Below the pieces are notes generated by a model. The model ran no database searches and was not told the DNA's origin. It saw only the letters and a list, made by a program, of their open reading frames with translations. This document shows, one piece after another, positions 21,233 through 31,900 of a DNA stretch of 64,000 bases. Source of the stretch: Pseudomonadota bacterium (GTDB taxonomy: Bacteria; Pseudomonadota; Gammaproteobacteria; UBA5335); contig PKDC01000012.1 of NCBI GenBank assembly GCA_002862435.1, positions 34,227 through 98,226 of the forward strand, read 5' to 3'. A program made the translations under genes and the position numbers. The number at the start of each line of letters is the position of its first letter. Within the stretch, counting starts at the first letter, position 1.

Positions 21233-23536
21233 ATGGACCAGGCCACCCACAACAAGATCGTCTCCTTCATCTGGGGCATCGCCGACGACGTGCTGCGCGA
21301 CCTCTTCAAGCGCGGCAAGTACCCGGACGTGATCCTGCCCATGTGCGTCATCCGCCGCATGGACGCCGTGCTCGAACCGACCAAGCAGGCGGTGCGCGAC
21401 CAGAAAACCCTGCTCGACATCGCCGGCATCACCGAGCAGCGCGCCGCCCTGTGCGACGCCGCGGGGCAGGCCTTCTACAACACCTCGAAGTTCACGCTGC
21501 GCGATCTCAAGTCCCGCGGCAGCCAGCAGCAGTTGCTGGCCGACTTCGAGGATTACCTGAACGGCTTCTCGCAAAACGTCCAGGACATCCTCGACAACTT
21601 CAAATTCCGTAACCAGCTCCAGACGCTGTCCAAGGCCGATGCCATCGGCACGCTGATCAACAAGTTCCTCGATCCCGACATCGACCTCTCGCCGGCCGGC
21701 ATCGACAACCACGCCATGGGCACGGTGTTCGAGGAGCTGGTGCGCAAGTTCAACGAGGACAATAACGAGGAAGCCGGCGAGCACTGGACCCCGCGCGACG
21801 CCGTGCGCCTGATGGCCAACCTCGTCTTTCTGCCAATCGAAGCGGACATCAAATCCGGCACCTACCTGCTCTACGACTGCGCCTGCGGCACCGGCGGCAT
21901 GCTCACCGTCGCCGAGGAGACGCTCACCGCCATCGGTGCCAAACGCGGCCTGCAGATCGACAGCCATCTCTACGGCCAGGAGATCAACCCCGAGACCTAC
22001 GCCGTCTGCAAGGCCGACATGCTGCTCAAGGGCGAGGGCGAGAACGCCGACCACATCGTCGGCGGCGCGGAATGGTCCACCCTCGCGCACGACGCCTTCC
22101 CCGCACAAGCATTCGATTTCATGCTCGCCAACCCCCCCTACGGCAAGAGCTGGAAGAAGGACCTGGAGGCGATGGGCGGCAAGGACGGTATGCGCGACCC
22201 GCGCTTCAGGGTCATGCACAACGGCGAGGAGCTGTCGCTGGTCACCCGCTCCAGCGACGGGCAGATGCTGTTCCTGGCCAACATGGCCTCGAAGATGAAC
22301 GGCACGTCACCGCTGGGCAGCCGCATCGCCGAGGTGCACAACGGGTCGTCACTGTTCACCGGCGACGCCGGCCAGGGCGAGAGCAACATCCGCCGCTGGC
22401 TGATCGAGAACGACTGGCTCGAAGCCATCGTCGCGCTGCCGCTGAACCTGTTCTACAACACCGGCATCGCCACCTACGTCTGGGTGCTATCCAACCGCAA
22501 ACCCGCGCACCGCAAGGGCCGGGTGCAGCTCATCGACGCCAGCCAGTGGTTCAAGCCGCTGCGCAAGAACCTCGGCAAGAAGAACTGTGAGCTCTCGCCC
22601 CAGGACATCGAGCGCATCAGCCGCACGTTTCTGGCGTTCAAGGAGACGCCGGAGTCGAAAATCTTCCCAAACGCCGCTTTCGGTTACTGGAAAGTCACGG
22701 TCGAGCGCCCGTTGCGCCTGCATAGCCAGCTCACCCTCAAGGCCATCGAGACGCTGCGCTTCACCTCCGGCGACGAGGACATCCGCGCGGCGCTCCATGA
22801 GGAGTTCGGCGACGACCTATTCAGCAACTTCGCCAAGGTCGCCGTCGCGCTGGAAAAGCGCCTCGCCGATTGGGGCAATGACGAGGACGAGGGCGACGAC
22901 GAAGAGGGTGGCAGCGCCAAAAAAGGCCTGCCCGAGAAGAAGCGCAAGAAGCTGCTCGACCCCAGGACCTGGGAGCGCGACGGCCGCCTGGTCGAGGTTG
23001 CCACCAGACTGCGCGCGGCGCTCGGCGATGCGCTGTTCGAGGACCACAACGAGTTCCGCAACCGCGTGGACGAGGCGCTCAGGCAGGCCGGCATCAAGCT
23101 CGCCGCCGCCGACAAGAAGCTAATCCTCAAGGCCGTGAGCTGGCGCGTCGAGACCGCTACGCCCGTCATCGCCAAGATGCACAAGCCCGGCAAGGCCAAG
23201 GCCGCCCCGCTGCGCGGCCTGTTCGAAGCGACGGTGGACGGCAAGCCCGCGATCATCGAGTACGAGCCCGACTCCGACCTGCGCGATACCGAACAGGTGC
23301 CGCTATTGGAAGAGGGTGGCATCGAGGCCTTCATCCGCCGTGAAGTGCTGCCCTACACGCCGGACGCGTGGATCAAGGAAGACGCTACGAAGATCGGCTA
23401 CGAGATCAGCTTCACGCGGCACTTCTACAAGCCAAAGCCGCTACGCACGCTGGAGGAGATCAGCGCGGACATCCTCGCCATCGAGAAGGAAGCCGAGGGA
23501 TTGCTGGATGGCCTGCTGAAGGTGGGTGCCAAGTGA
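21233..23536 (+). CDS. hsdM: Type I restriction-modification DNA methyltransferase subunit
   Basis: HsdM methylates adenine N6 in the bipartite site chosen by HsdS. The 767-aa protein has the N-terminal HsdM helical domain (MDQATHNKIVSFIWGIADDVLR onward). SAM-binding motif I is DCACGTGGML (about 215-224) and the catalytic motif IV is NPPYGKSW (300-307). It is longer than the common 500-aa form: residues after about 480 include an acidic low-complexity stretch (DEDEGDDEEGG, about 543-553) and a C-terminal region. GAGGAAG lies about 9 nt before the ATG. Its stop overlaps the next gene's GTG start (GTGA). Confidence 0.95.
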   Translation: MDQATHNKIVSFIWGIADDVLRDLFKRGKYPDVILPMCVIRRMDAVLEPTKQAVRDQKTLLDIAGITEQRAALCDAAGQAFYNTSKFTLRDLKSRGSQQQLLADFEDYLNGFSQNVQDILDNFKFRNQLQTLSKADAIGTLINKFLDPDIDLSPAGIDNHAMGTVFEELVRKFNEDNNEEAGEHWTPRDAVRLMANLVFLPIEADIKSGTYLLYDCACGTGGMLTVAEETLTAIGAKRGLQIDSHLYGQEINPETYAVCKADMLLKGEGENADHIVGGAEWSTLAHDAFPAQAFDFMLANPPYGKSWKKDLEAMGGKDGMRDPRFRVMHNGEELSLVTRSSDGQMLFLANMASKMNGTSPLGSRIAEVHNGSSLFTGDAGQGESNIRRWLIENDWLEAIVALPLNLFYNTGIATYVWVLSNRKPAHRKGRVQLIDASQWFKPLRKNLGKKNCELSPQDIERISRTFLAFKETPESKIFPNAAFGYWKVTVERPLRLHSQLTLKAIETLRFTSGDEDIRAALHEEFGDDLFSNFAKVAVALEKRLADWGNDEDEGDDEEGGSAKKGLPEKKRKKLLDPRTWERDGRLVEVATRLRAALGDALFEDHNEFRNRVDEALRQAGIKLAAADKKLILKAVSWRVETATPVIAKMHKPGKAKAAPLRGLFEATVDGKPAIIEYEPDSDLRDTEQVPLLEEGGIEAFIRREVLPYTPDAWIKEDATKIGYEISFTRHFYKPKPLRTLEEISADILAIEKEAEGLLDGLLKVGAK

Positions 23537-25635
23537 AAGCCACCGAAGCCAAGCTGCTCGCCTTCCTCCAGAAGTCACCGCAGTTCGTCATCCCGATCTA
23601 CCAGCGCACCTACTCGTGGACCGACAAGCAGTGCCGCCAGTTGTGGGACGACATCCTGCGCGCCGGGTCGAACGACGCCATCGCCGTGCACTTCATCGGC
23701 TCGATCGTCTACGTCGAGCAGGGGCTGTCGCAGGTCACGCACCAGGCGCCCCTGCTCGTGATCGACGGCCAGCAGCGCCTGACCACCGTGTCGCTGCTGA
23801 TTGAGGCGCTGGCTCGCGCGCTGGGCGACGGCGAGCCGGTCGATGGCTTCTCCGCCGCCAAGCTGCGCCATTACTACCTGAGCAACCCGCTCGAAAGCGG
23901 CGACCGCTACTTCAAGCTGCTGCTGTCGCAGACCGACAACGCCTCGCTCAAGGCGGTCATCAGGCACACCGAGCAGCCGCAGGAGCCGTCGCTGCGCGTG
24001 ACGCAGAACTTCGAGCTGTTCACCGATCTGCTCGCCAGGCACAAGGACGACCTCGCCGCGGTCTGTCGCGGCCTCGCCAAGCTGGTGGTAGTGGACATCG
24101 CGCTCAGCCGCGACCAGGACAACCCGCAGCTGATCTTCGAGAGCATGAACTCCACCGGCAAGGAGCTGAGTCAGGCCGACCTGATCCGCAACTTCATCCT
24201 CATGGGCCTCGAGCCCGCGCTCCAGACGCGCCTCTACGAAGAATACTGGCGTCCGATGGAGCAGGACTTCGGGCAGGAGGCCTACGGCACCCAGTTCGAC
24301 AGCTTTATGCGCCACTACCTGACCGTGCGCACCGGCGGCATCCCGCGCGAGCGCGAGGTCTACGAAGCGTTCAAGGCCTACTCCCGCACCACGCCCGTGC
24401 AGGGCGCGGGCATCGAGGCGCTGGTCAAGGAAATTCGCGCCTTCGCCCGCTACTTCTGCGCCCTCGCCCTGGGCCGTGAGCAGAACGCGGCGCTCAGCCC
24501 CGCCTTCCACGACCTGCGCGAGCTGAAGGTCGAGGTCGCCTACCCGTTCCTGCTGGAGCTGTACCACGACTACGCCAACGACACCCTCAGCGCCGCCGAC
24601 TTCGCCGCCGCCGTGCGGCTGGTGGAGGCCTACGTATTCCGCCGCGCCATCTGCGCGATTCCCACCAACTCGATGAACAAGACCTTCGCCACCTTCGGCA
24701 AGGCACTCAAGAAGGGCCGCTACCTCGAGAGCATCCAGGCGCACTTCCTGACGCTGCCGTCCTATCGCCGCTTCCCCGCCGACGACGAGTTCCGGCGCGA
24801 CCTGCACACGCGCGACCTCTACAACTTCCGCAGCCGCAGCTACTGGCTGCGCCGGCTGGAGCACCACGGCTGGAAGGAGCGCGTGCCGGTGGACGAGTAC
24901 ACCATCGAGCACATCCTGCCGCAGAACCCCGACCTGCCGGCGGCGTGGCAGCAGGCACTCGGGGCCGACTGGCAGCGCGTGCAGCAGCAGTGGCTACACA
25001 CGCTGGGCAACCTCACGCTCACCGGCTACAACGCCGAGTACAGCGACCGCCCCTTCGCCGACAAGCGCGACATGGCCGGCGGCTTCAAGCAAAGCCCGCT
25101 CAAGCTCAACGCCGGCCTCGGCCAGCTCGACGCCTGGAACGAAACTGCCATCCAGGAGCGCGCGGGGCGGCTCGCCGACCAGGCGCTCAACGTGTGGGCC
25201 GCGCCCCGGCTCGATGCCGCAACGCTGGCCGCCTATCAGCCGGAAAAGATGGCCGCGACCGGCGGCTACACCATCGCGGACCACCCGAACCTGCTTGCTC
25301 CCGGCTTGCGCGCGGTGTTCGAGGCCTTCCGCAAGGAGGTGCTCGCGCTCGATCCGTGTGTGACCGAGGAGTTCATGAAGCTGTACGTGGCCTACAAGGC
25401 CGAGACCAACTTCGTGGACGTGGTGCCGCAGGCCAAGCGGCTGCGGCTGAGCCTCAACATGGCGTTCGCCGAGATCCACGACCCGAAGGGGCTGTGCAAG
25501 GACGTGACCCATATCGGCCGTTGGGGCAACGGCGACGTGGAGGTCGGCCTCCAGTCGCTGGCCGAGTTGCCCTACGTCATGGGCCTGGTGCGCCAGTCCT
25601 ACGAGCGCCAGATGGGCGACGGAGGCGAGGCATGA
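23533..25635 (+). CDS. Fused DUF262-DUF1524 (GmrSD-like) nuclease
   Basis: A 700-aa protein starting with GTG at 23533, overlapping the hsdM stop by 4 bp. The N-terminal DUF262 part has IPIYQRTYSW (about 20-29) and VIDGQQRLTTVSLL (about 76-89), the nucleotide-using motif of GmrS and related proteins. The C-terminal DUF1524 part has EHILPQNP (about 457-464) and LGNLTLTGYNAEYSDRPF, the His-Me/HNH-type nuclease core. Known relatives (GmrSD, BrxU, SspE) cut modified phage DNA or act with DNA-modification systems. Its place inside an hsd operon, coupled on both sides, suggests it works with or backs up the type I system. Confidence 0.85.
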   Translation: MKATEAKLLAFLQKSPQFVIPIYQRTYSWTDKQCRQLWDDILRAGSNDAIAVHFIGSIVYVEQGLSQVTHQAPLLVIDGQQRLTTVSLLIEALARALGDGEPVDGFSAAKLRHYYLSNPLESGDRYFKLLLSQTDNASLKAVIRHTEQPQEPSLRVTQNFELFTDLLARHKDDLAAVCRGLAKLVVVDIALSRDQDNPQLIFESMNSTGKELSQADLIRNFILMGLEPALQTRLYEEYWRPMEQDFGQEAYGTQFDSFMRHYLTVRTGGIPREREVYEAFKAYSRTTPVQGAGIEALVKEIRAFARYFCALALGREQNAALSPAFHDLRELKVEVAYPFLLELYHDYANDTLSAADFAAAVRLVEAYVFRRAICAIPTNSMNKTFATFGKALKKGRYLESIQAHFLTLPSYRRFPADDEFRRDLHTRDLYNFRSRSYWLRRLEHHGWKERVPVDEYTIEHILPQNPDLPAAWQQALGADWQRVQQQWLHTLGNLTLTGYNAEYSDRPFADKRDMAGGFKQSPLKLNAGLGQLDAWNETAIQERAGRLADQALNVWAAPRLDAATLAAYQPEKMAATGGYTIADHPNLLAPGLRAVFEAFRKEVLALDPCVTEEFMKLYVAYKAETNFVDVVPQAKRLRLSLNMAFAEIHDPKGLCKDVTHIGRWGNGDVEVGLQSLAELPYVMGLVRQSYERQMGDGGEA

Positions 25636-27047
25636 TCGCCGACCTCAAGCCCTATGCGGAGTACAAGGAATCGGATGCTCCTTGGTTTGGTGATGTTCCG
25701 GGCCACTGGGAGCTAAAGAGACTCGGGTCGGTGTTCGCAGAACGTAGCGAAACGAACGAGAAGTACGAGGTGGCTGAGGTACTTTCAGTGCTCAAGGACA
25801 TCGGCGTCATTCCCTATTCGGAGAAAGGGCGAATCGGAAACAAGAAATCTGAAGATATAGGTCGATACAAAATCGTTCGCCCAGATGATCTGGTGGTGAA
25901 CTGCATGAACGTGATCATCGGGTCCGTGGGTCGCTCTCGTTATACCGGGTGCCTCAGTCCCGTCTATTACGTTTTGAAGAGAAGGCAGCCAGAATATCTC
26001 CCACGCTATCTGGAGTTGGTGTTTCAGCACAAATCCTTCCAGCGGAGTTTGGTGCGAATTGGCAATGGAATCCTTGCGCACCGCATGCGAATTCCGATGG
26101 AGAAACTAAAGGCAGAGCTGTTTCCGCTCCCCCCGCCCGACGAGCAGGCGGCGATTGTGCGGTTTCTGGACTGGGCGAACGGGCGGCTGGAGCGGGCGAT
26201 CCGGGCGAAGCGGAAGGTGATCGCGCTGCTGGGCGAGCAGAAGCAGGCCATCATCCACCGCGCCGTCACCCGCGGCCTCGACCCCTCCGTCCCCCTCAAA
26301 CCCTCCGGCATCCCTTGGCTCGGCGACATTCCCCAGCATTGGGACATGTGGCGCATCAGTCGATTCGCGAAAGTCGGCAATGGCTCAACACCATCGCGTG
26401 CGCAGCCAAGGTACTGGAATGGCGGGTCGTATCCATGGCTGAATAGTTCGCAGATCAATCGCGGAATGATTGATAGCGCGGACCAGGTCGTCACGCGGAC
26501 CGCGTTGAAGGAGTGCCACCTTCCCCGAGTGCCTGCTGGTAGCGTTCTGGTCGCGATTACTGGTCAGGGCAAGACACGTGGAATGGCGGCTGTGCTGTCC
26601 ATAGAGGCGACTATTAATCAGCACGTTGCATACATCACGCCCCGCGTACCGGTGGTGAGCCCGGCGTTTCTTCACCTGTTGCTTAGCGCAGCCTATGCGC
26701 AGCTTCGTGCGATCAGTGATGACTCAGGCAGCACCAAAGGCGCACTCACTTGCGAGGACATCAAACGCTTCAAGGTTCCGATTCCATCCCTAGTTGAGCA
26801 AGCAGCCCTGCTGAATCGTATTCGGATCGAAACGAGCACGTTGGACGCGACTCGCTCCCGCCTCGAACGCGAAATCGAGCTCCTCCGCGAATACCGCACC
26901 CGCCTCGTCGCCGATGTGGTTACCGGCAAGCTCGATGTGCGCGAGGCGGCGGCGCGGCTGCCCGACGAAGCGCCCCTCGAAACAGTCGAGGACGACGCCG
27001 ACCTGGGCGGCGAAATCGAAAGCGAAGCCGAGGAAATTGAGGCATGA
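25632..27047 (+). CDS. hsdS: Type I restriction-modification specificity subunit
   Basis: HsdS recognises a bipartite DNA site through two target-recognition domains (TRDs). The 471-aa protein opens with APWFGDVPGHWELKRLGSVF; the same repeat recurs in the middle as IPWLGDIPQHWDMWRISRF (about residues 228-246). The conserved helix is LPPPDEQAAIVRFLDWANGRLE at about 163-184, echoed at the C-terminus by SLVEQAALLNRI and LLREYRTRLVADVVTGKLDVREAA. Both TRDs (about 25,650-26,130 and 26,350-26,800) are more AT-rich than the conserved helices, as expected for swapped specificity modules. The start overlaps the preceding stop (ATGA) and its stop overlaps darT. Confidence 0.93.
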   Translation: MIADLKPYAEYKESDAPWFGDVPGHWELKRLGSVFAERSETNEKYEVAEVLSVLKDIGVIPYSEKGRIGNKKSEDIGRYKIVRPDDLVVNCMNVIIGSVGRSRYTGCLSPVYYVLKRRQPEYLPRYLELVFQHKSFQRSLVRIGNGILAHRMRIPMEKLKAELFPLPPPDEQAAIVRFLDWANGRLERAIRAKRKVIALLGEQKQAIIHRAVTRGLDPSVPLKPSGIPWLGDIPQHWDMWRISRFAKVGNGSTPSRAQPRYWNGGSYPWLNSSQINRGMIDSADQVVTRTALKECHLPRVPAGSVLVAITGQGKTRGMAAVLSIEATINQHVAYITPRVPVVSPAFLHLLLSAAYAQLRAISDDSGSTKGALTCEDIKRFKVPIPSLVEQAALLNRIRIETSTLDATRSRLEREIELLREYRTRLVADVVTGKLDVREAAARLPDEAPLETVEDDADLGGEIESEAEEIEA

Positions 27048-27697
27048 CCGTCCCGGCGCAGCCCAAGCTCTACCACATCGTGCATGTGGATCGGCTGCGC
27101 TCCATCGTGGCCGATGGGCACCTGTGGAGTGATCGCTAGGTATTGCGCCGCGCGTCGCAGGGCACCGAGTTGGGCACGACGATCGGCATGAGCAGCATCA
27201 AGCAGCGCCGACTGAACGAGCTGCGGCTGACCAGCCACCCCGAGCTGTTCGTGGGCGACTGCGTGCCGTTCTATTTCTGCCCACGATCGGTCATGCTGTT
27301 CTTGATCCACCGGGCCAACCATCCCGAGCTGACGTATCGCGGTGGCCAGGAGCCGATGCTGCATCTGGAGGCGGACCTGCACGCCGTGGTGCAATGGGCG
27401 CAGCAGCAGGGCCTGCGCTGGGCGTTCACGCTGTCGAATGCGGGCGCGTACTACTTCGAGGATCGCTGTGATCTTGCCGAGTTGGGCGAGATCAACTGGA
27501 CCGCAGTGCAGGCCGGTGATTGGAGGAACTTTAAAGAGGGCAAGCAGGCCGAGTTCCTTGTGGAACGCGCCTTTCCCTGGCATTTGGTGGAACGCATCGG
27601 CGTAAAGTCACCGTCAACTTATCGATTGGCGACGAATGCGCTGCCGTCGCCGGGACATCGCCCGCCGGTCGAGCTGCGGCCGGAGTGGTACTACTGA
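27044..27697 (+). pseudogene. darT: DarT ADP-ribosyltransferase toxin, interrupted by an in-frame amber stop
   Basis: DarT modifies thymidines in single-stranded DNA with ADP-ribose. The frame begins at the ATG overlapping the hsdS stop (ATGA), reads KLYHIVHVDRLRSIVADGHLWSD, then meets TAG at 27137-27139 (codon 32). It continues in the same frame with LGTTIGMSSIKQRRLNEL (the Arg-containing NAD-site strand), FYFCPRSVMLF and KEGKQAEFLVERAFPW (catalytic Glu region), ending 15 bp before darG. The full length would be 217 codons, normal for DarT. Only the stop breaks it. A product from the TTG at 27143 would lack the N-terminal YHI-containing NAD-binding part. Either the toxin is dead, or the stop is a sequence error or is read through. 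Confidence 0.88.
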
Positions 27698-27711
27698 ACA
27701 AGGGCGCGAAC

Positions 27712-28785
27712 ATGATCGAGTACACCCAAGGCGACATTCTGAAGTGCGAGGCCGAGGCCCTGGTCAACACGGTGAACTGTGTGGGTGTGATGGGGCGCGG
27801 CATTGCCTTGCAGTTCAAGCGCATGTTCCCGGAAAACTTCAAGGCCTATGCCGCCGCCTGCAAACGGCAGCAGGTGCAGCCGGGGCGCATGTTCGTGTTC
27901 GACACCGGCGAGCTGACGCCGCCGCGCTACATCATCAATTTCCCCACCAAGCGCCACTGGCGCGGCAAGAGCCGCGTGGAGGACATCGAGGCCGGCCTGG
28001 TGGCGTTGGTGGCCACCATCCGCGAGCGCGGCATCCGGTCCATTGCCATCCCGCCGCTGGGCAGCGGGCTGGGCGGGCTGGACTGGGCACAGGTGCGGCC
28101 GCGTATCGAGGCGGCGCTGCGCGAGCTGGAGGATGTGCGCGTGATCGTGTTCGAGCCCGGTGGCGCGCCCGCCGCCGACACCGTCCAGCACCAACGCGAA
28201 GTGCCGAAGATGACGCCGGGGCGCGCCGCGCTGGTGGAGCTGTTGAACCGCTACCTGCGCGGCCTGCTGGACCCCTTTGTGACGCTGCTGGAAGCGCACA
28301 AGCTGATGTACTTCATGCAGGAGGCCGGGCAGCCCCTGCGCTTGCGCTACACGCAGGCGCCCTATGGGCCGTATGCGGAAAACCTGCGGCATGTGCTGCG
28401 CGAGGTCGAGGGGCATCTGATCTCGGGCTACGCCGATGGCGGCGACGCGCCGGACAAGCAACTGCAACTGGTGCCCGGTGCGGCCGAAGACGCCGAGGCA
28501 TTTCTGGCGGCCGATGCCGAAACGCGGGCGCGCTTCGAGCGCGTGGCGGAGCTGGTGGAGGGCTTCGAAACCCCGTTCGGTCTGGAACTGCTGGCGACGG
28601 TCCATTGGGTGATGACACGGCAGGGTGCGGCGAGCCTGGACGAGGTCGTCGAGCGCACCTACGCCTGGAATGAACGCAAGCGGCAGTTCACGCCGCGCCA
28701 GATCGGCATTGCGGTGAACTGCCTGACGCGCAAGGGCTGGGCGGGTGGCAGCGCTCGGCCGGATGTGGCCCGGGTGTTTGGTTGA
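27712..28785 (+). CDS. darG: DarG antitoxin (macrodomain ADP-ribosyl glycohydrolase)
   Basis: DarG removes ADP-ribose from DNA and also binds DarT. The 357-aa protein has an N-terminal macrodomain: MIEYTQGDILKCEAEALVNTVNCVGVMG, then the phosphate-loop-like IPPLGSGLGGLDW (about 110-122). A C-terminal domain of about 190 residues starts near MTPGRAALVELLNRY, typical of DarG and thought to neutralise DarT directly. I start at the ATG at 27712 rather than the upstream GTG at 27685, because homology begins there and AAGGG precedes it. It appears intact although its partner darT is interrupted. Confidence 0.93.
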   Translation: MIEYTQGDILKCEAEALVNTVNCVGVMGRGIALQFKRMFPENFKAYAAACKRQQVQPGRMFVFDTGELTPPRYIINFPTKRHWRGKSRVEDIEAGLVALVATIRERGIRSIAIPPLGSGLGGLDWAQVRPRIEAALRELEDVRVIVFEPGGAPAADTVQHQREVPKMTPGRAALVELLNRYLRGLLDPFVTLLEAHKLMYFMQEAGQPLRLRYTQAPYGPYAENLRHVLREVEGHLISGYADGGDAPDKQLQLVPGAAEDAEAFLAADAETRARFERVAELVEGFETPFGLELLATVHWVMTRQGAASLDEVVERTYAWNERKRQFTPRQIGIAVNCLTRKGWAGGSARPDVARVFG

Positions 28786-28810
28786 TGGTTGGTTGATGGG
28801 TTGTTGATGG
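28781..28810. repeat. Three short GTTGATGG repeats after darG
   Basis: GTTGATGG occurs at about 28781, 28791 and 28803 across the darG stop codon, with looser TTGATG copies towards 28900. This is probably slippage-derived low complexity in the 133-bp gap before hsdR. I assign no function. Confidence 0.4.
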
Positions 28811-28918
28811 CATCGGCCGAACAGGTAGCAAGTCGGATGCTTTCTGTTGACAGATCAATGGGATGCCAAGGGTGGGTTTGGTTGATGAGTACTTGATGGA
28901 GCAAGGCGGGGAGACGCT

Positions 28919-31900
28919 TTGAGCACCGACACCAGCGAGAAGGGCCTGGAAACCCTGATCGTGCGGCACATGGCCGGCACGGACGGACTCGCCGTGGCTC
29001 CGAACAGGGTCGCCGAGCGGCCGCCGGCCTACGGTGGCACCGGCTACACCGCCGGCAGCCCGCAGGACTACGACCGCGCCCACGCGCTTGATGTGCCGCA
29101 ACTGTTCGCCTTCCTGCGCGCCACGCAGCCGGAGGCGTTCAGGAAGCTGGCGCTGGCCGACGCGAACGACGCCAGGGACATCAACCGCCTGAAGTTCCTC
29201 GCCCGCCTGTCCGGCGAGATCGGCAAACGCGGGGTGATCGACGTGCTGCGCAAGGGCGTGGCGCACGGGCCGCTGCACTTCGATCTGTTCTACGGCACGC
29301 CCTCGCTGGGCAACGCCAGGGCCGAGAAGCTGCATGCGCAGAACCACTTCTCGATCACCCGCCAGCTCGCCTACAGCATGGACGAGACGCGCCGGGCGCT
29401 GGATCTGTGCCTGTTCATCAACGGCCTGCCGATCGCGACCTTCGAGCTGAAGAACAGCCTCACCAAGCAGACAGTCGAGGACGCCGTCCAGCAGTACAAA
29501 CGCGACCGCGACCCGCGCGAGCGGCTGTTCGAGTTCGGTCGCTGCGTGGTGCATTTCGCGGTGGACGACAGCGAGGTGCGCATGTGCACCGAGCTGCGCG
29601 GCAAGGGCTCGTGGTTTCTGCCCTTCAACAAGGGCCACAACGACGGCGCGGGCAACCCGCCCAACCCGCAGGGCCTCAAGACCGACTACCTGTGGAAGGA
29701 AGTGCTCACGCCGGCGGGGCTGACCGACATCCTCGAAAACTACGCGCAGATCGTCGAGGAGAAGGACCCGCGCACCGGCCGCAAGAAGCGCCGGCAGGTT
29801 TGGCCGCGCTACCACCAGCTCAGGCTGGTGCGCCAGGCGCTGGCCGATGTGCGCACGCACGGCGCAGGCAAGCGCTACCTGATCCAGCACTCGGCGGGCA
29901 GCGGCAAGTCGAACTCCATCGCCTGGCTCGCGCACCAACTCATCGGCCTCGAGCGCGACGGCGATGCCGCGCACGGCGAGGTCTTCGACTCGGTGATCGT
30001 GGTGACTGACCGGCGCATCCTCGACAGCCAGATCCAGGCGACCATCAAGCAGTTCATGCAGGTGGGCGCAACCGTGGGCCACGCCGACCGCTCCGGCGAC
30101 CTGCGCCGGTTCATCCAGGAGGGGAAGAAGATCATCGTCTCGACGGTGCAGAAGTTCCCGTTCATCCTCGACGAGATCGCGCTGGATGCCGGCAAGATCT
30201 TCGCCATCATCATCGACGAGGCGCACTCCAGCCAGGGCGGCAAGACCTCGGCGGCGATGAGCCAGGCGCTCGGCGCGGCGGGTCAGGAAGGCGCGGGGGA
30301 CGAAGACGCCGGACCCGACCCCGAGGACACGGTGAACGCCGCGCTGGAGCAGCGCATGGCCGCGCGCAAGATGCTGACCAACGCCAGCTACTTCGCCTTC
30401 ACCGCCACGCCCAAGAACAAGACGCTGGAGATGTTCGGCGAGCCGCTGCCGCCGGACGCCGAGGGCAAGGTCAAGCACCGGCCCTTCCACAGTTACACCA
30501 TGAAACAGGCGGTGGAGGAGGGTTTCATCCTCGACGTGCTCAAGGCCTACACGCCGGTGGACAGCTACTACAGGCTGGTCAAGAAGACCGAGGACGATCC
30601 GGAGTTCGACACCAAGAAGGCGAAGAAGAAGCTGCGCCGCTACGTGGAGAGCCACGACCACGCCATTCGGCTCAAAGCCGAGATCATGGTGGACCACTTC
30701 CACGAGCAGGTGGTGGCCACGGGCAAGATCGGCGGCGAGGCCCGCGCGATGGTGGTCACCAGCGGCATCGAGCGGGCGATCCAGTATTTCCACGCCTTCA
30801 AGGCGTACCTGGCGGAGCGCAAGAGTCCGTACCAGGCCATCGTCGCCTTCTCTGGCGAACACGAGTATGGCGGCGCGAAGGTGAGCGAGGCCTCGCTCAA
30901 CGGCTTCCCGAGCAATGACATCGCCGGCAAGATCCAGACCGATCCGTACCGCTTCCTGATCTGCGCCGACAAGTTCCAGACCGGCTACGACGAGCCGCTG
31001 CTGCACACGATGTACGTGGACAAGCCGCTGGCGGGCATCAAGGCGGTGCAGACGCTGTCGCGGCTGAATCGCGCGCACCCGCAGAAACACGACTGCTTCG
31101 TGCTCGACTTCCAGAACAACAGCGAGGCGATCACCTTCGCCTTCCAGGATTACTACCGCACCACGCTGCTCGCCGACGAGACCGATCCGAACAAGCTGCA
31201 CGACCTCAAGGGGGCGTTGGATGCGGCGCAGGTCTATTCGCCAGAGCAGGTGCGCCAGGTGGTGGGGCGGTTTCTCGGCGGCGCCGACCGCGACCAGCTC
31301 GACCCGATCCTCGATGCCTGTGTGGCGGTGTACGTGGAGCAGCTCGACGAGGACGGCCAGGTGGACTTCAAGGGCAAGGCCAAGGTGTTCTGCCGCACCT
31401 ACGCCTTCCTGTCGTCGGTGATTCCGTACAGCAACGCCGAGTGGGAGAGACTGTCGATCTTCCTCGACCTGCTCACGCCCAAGCTGCCGGCGCCCAAGGA
31501 GGAGGATCTCGCCAAGGGCATCCTCGAAGCCATCGACATGGACAGCTACCGCGTCGAGAAGAAGGCGGCCATGAAGATCGCGCTGGCGGACGACGACGCC
31601 GAGATCGAGCCGGTGCCGACCGACGCCGGCGGGCGTAAAGGCGAGCCCGAACTGGACCGACTGAGCAACATCCTGAAGACCTTCAACGAGCGGTTCGGCA
31701 CCCTGTTCACCGACACCGATCGGGTGGCCAAACGCATCCGCGAGGACATCGCGCCGAAGGTTGCCGCCGACGCGGCCTACCAGAATGCGAAGCAGAACAC
31801 CCCGCACACCGCGCGCATGGCGCACGACCAGGCGCTGTATAAGGCGATGCAGATCCTGCTCAAGGACGACACACAGGTCTACAAGCAGTTCGTCGAGAAC

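Noticed and set aside
28896..28918. ATG at 28896 as hsdR start
   Set aside because: It is in a different frame from HsdR; the TTG at 28919 has the ribosome site and fits the family N-terminus.
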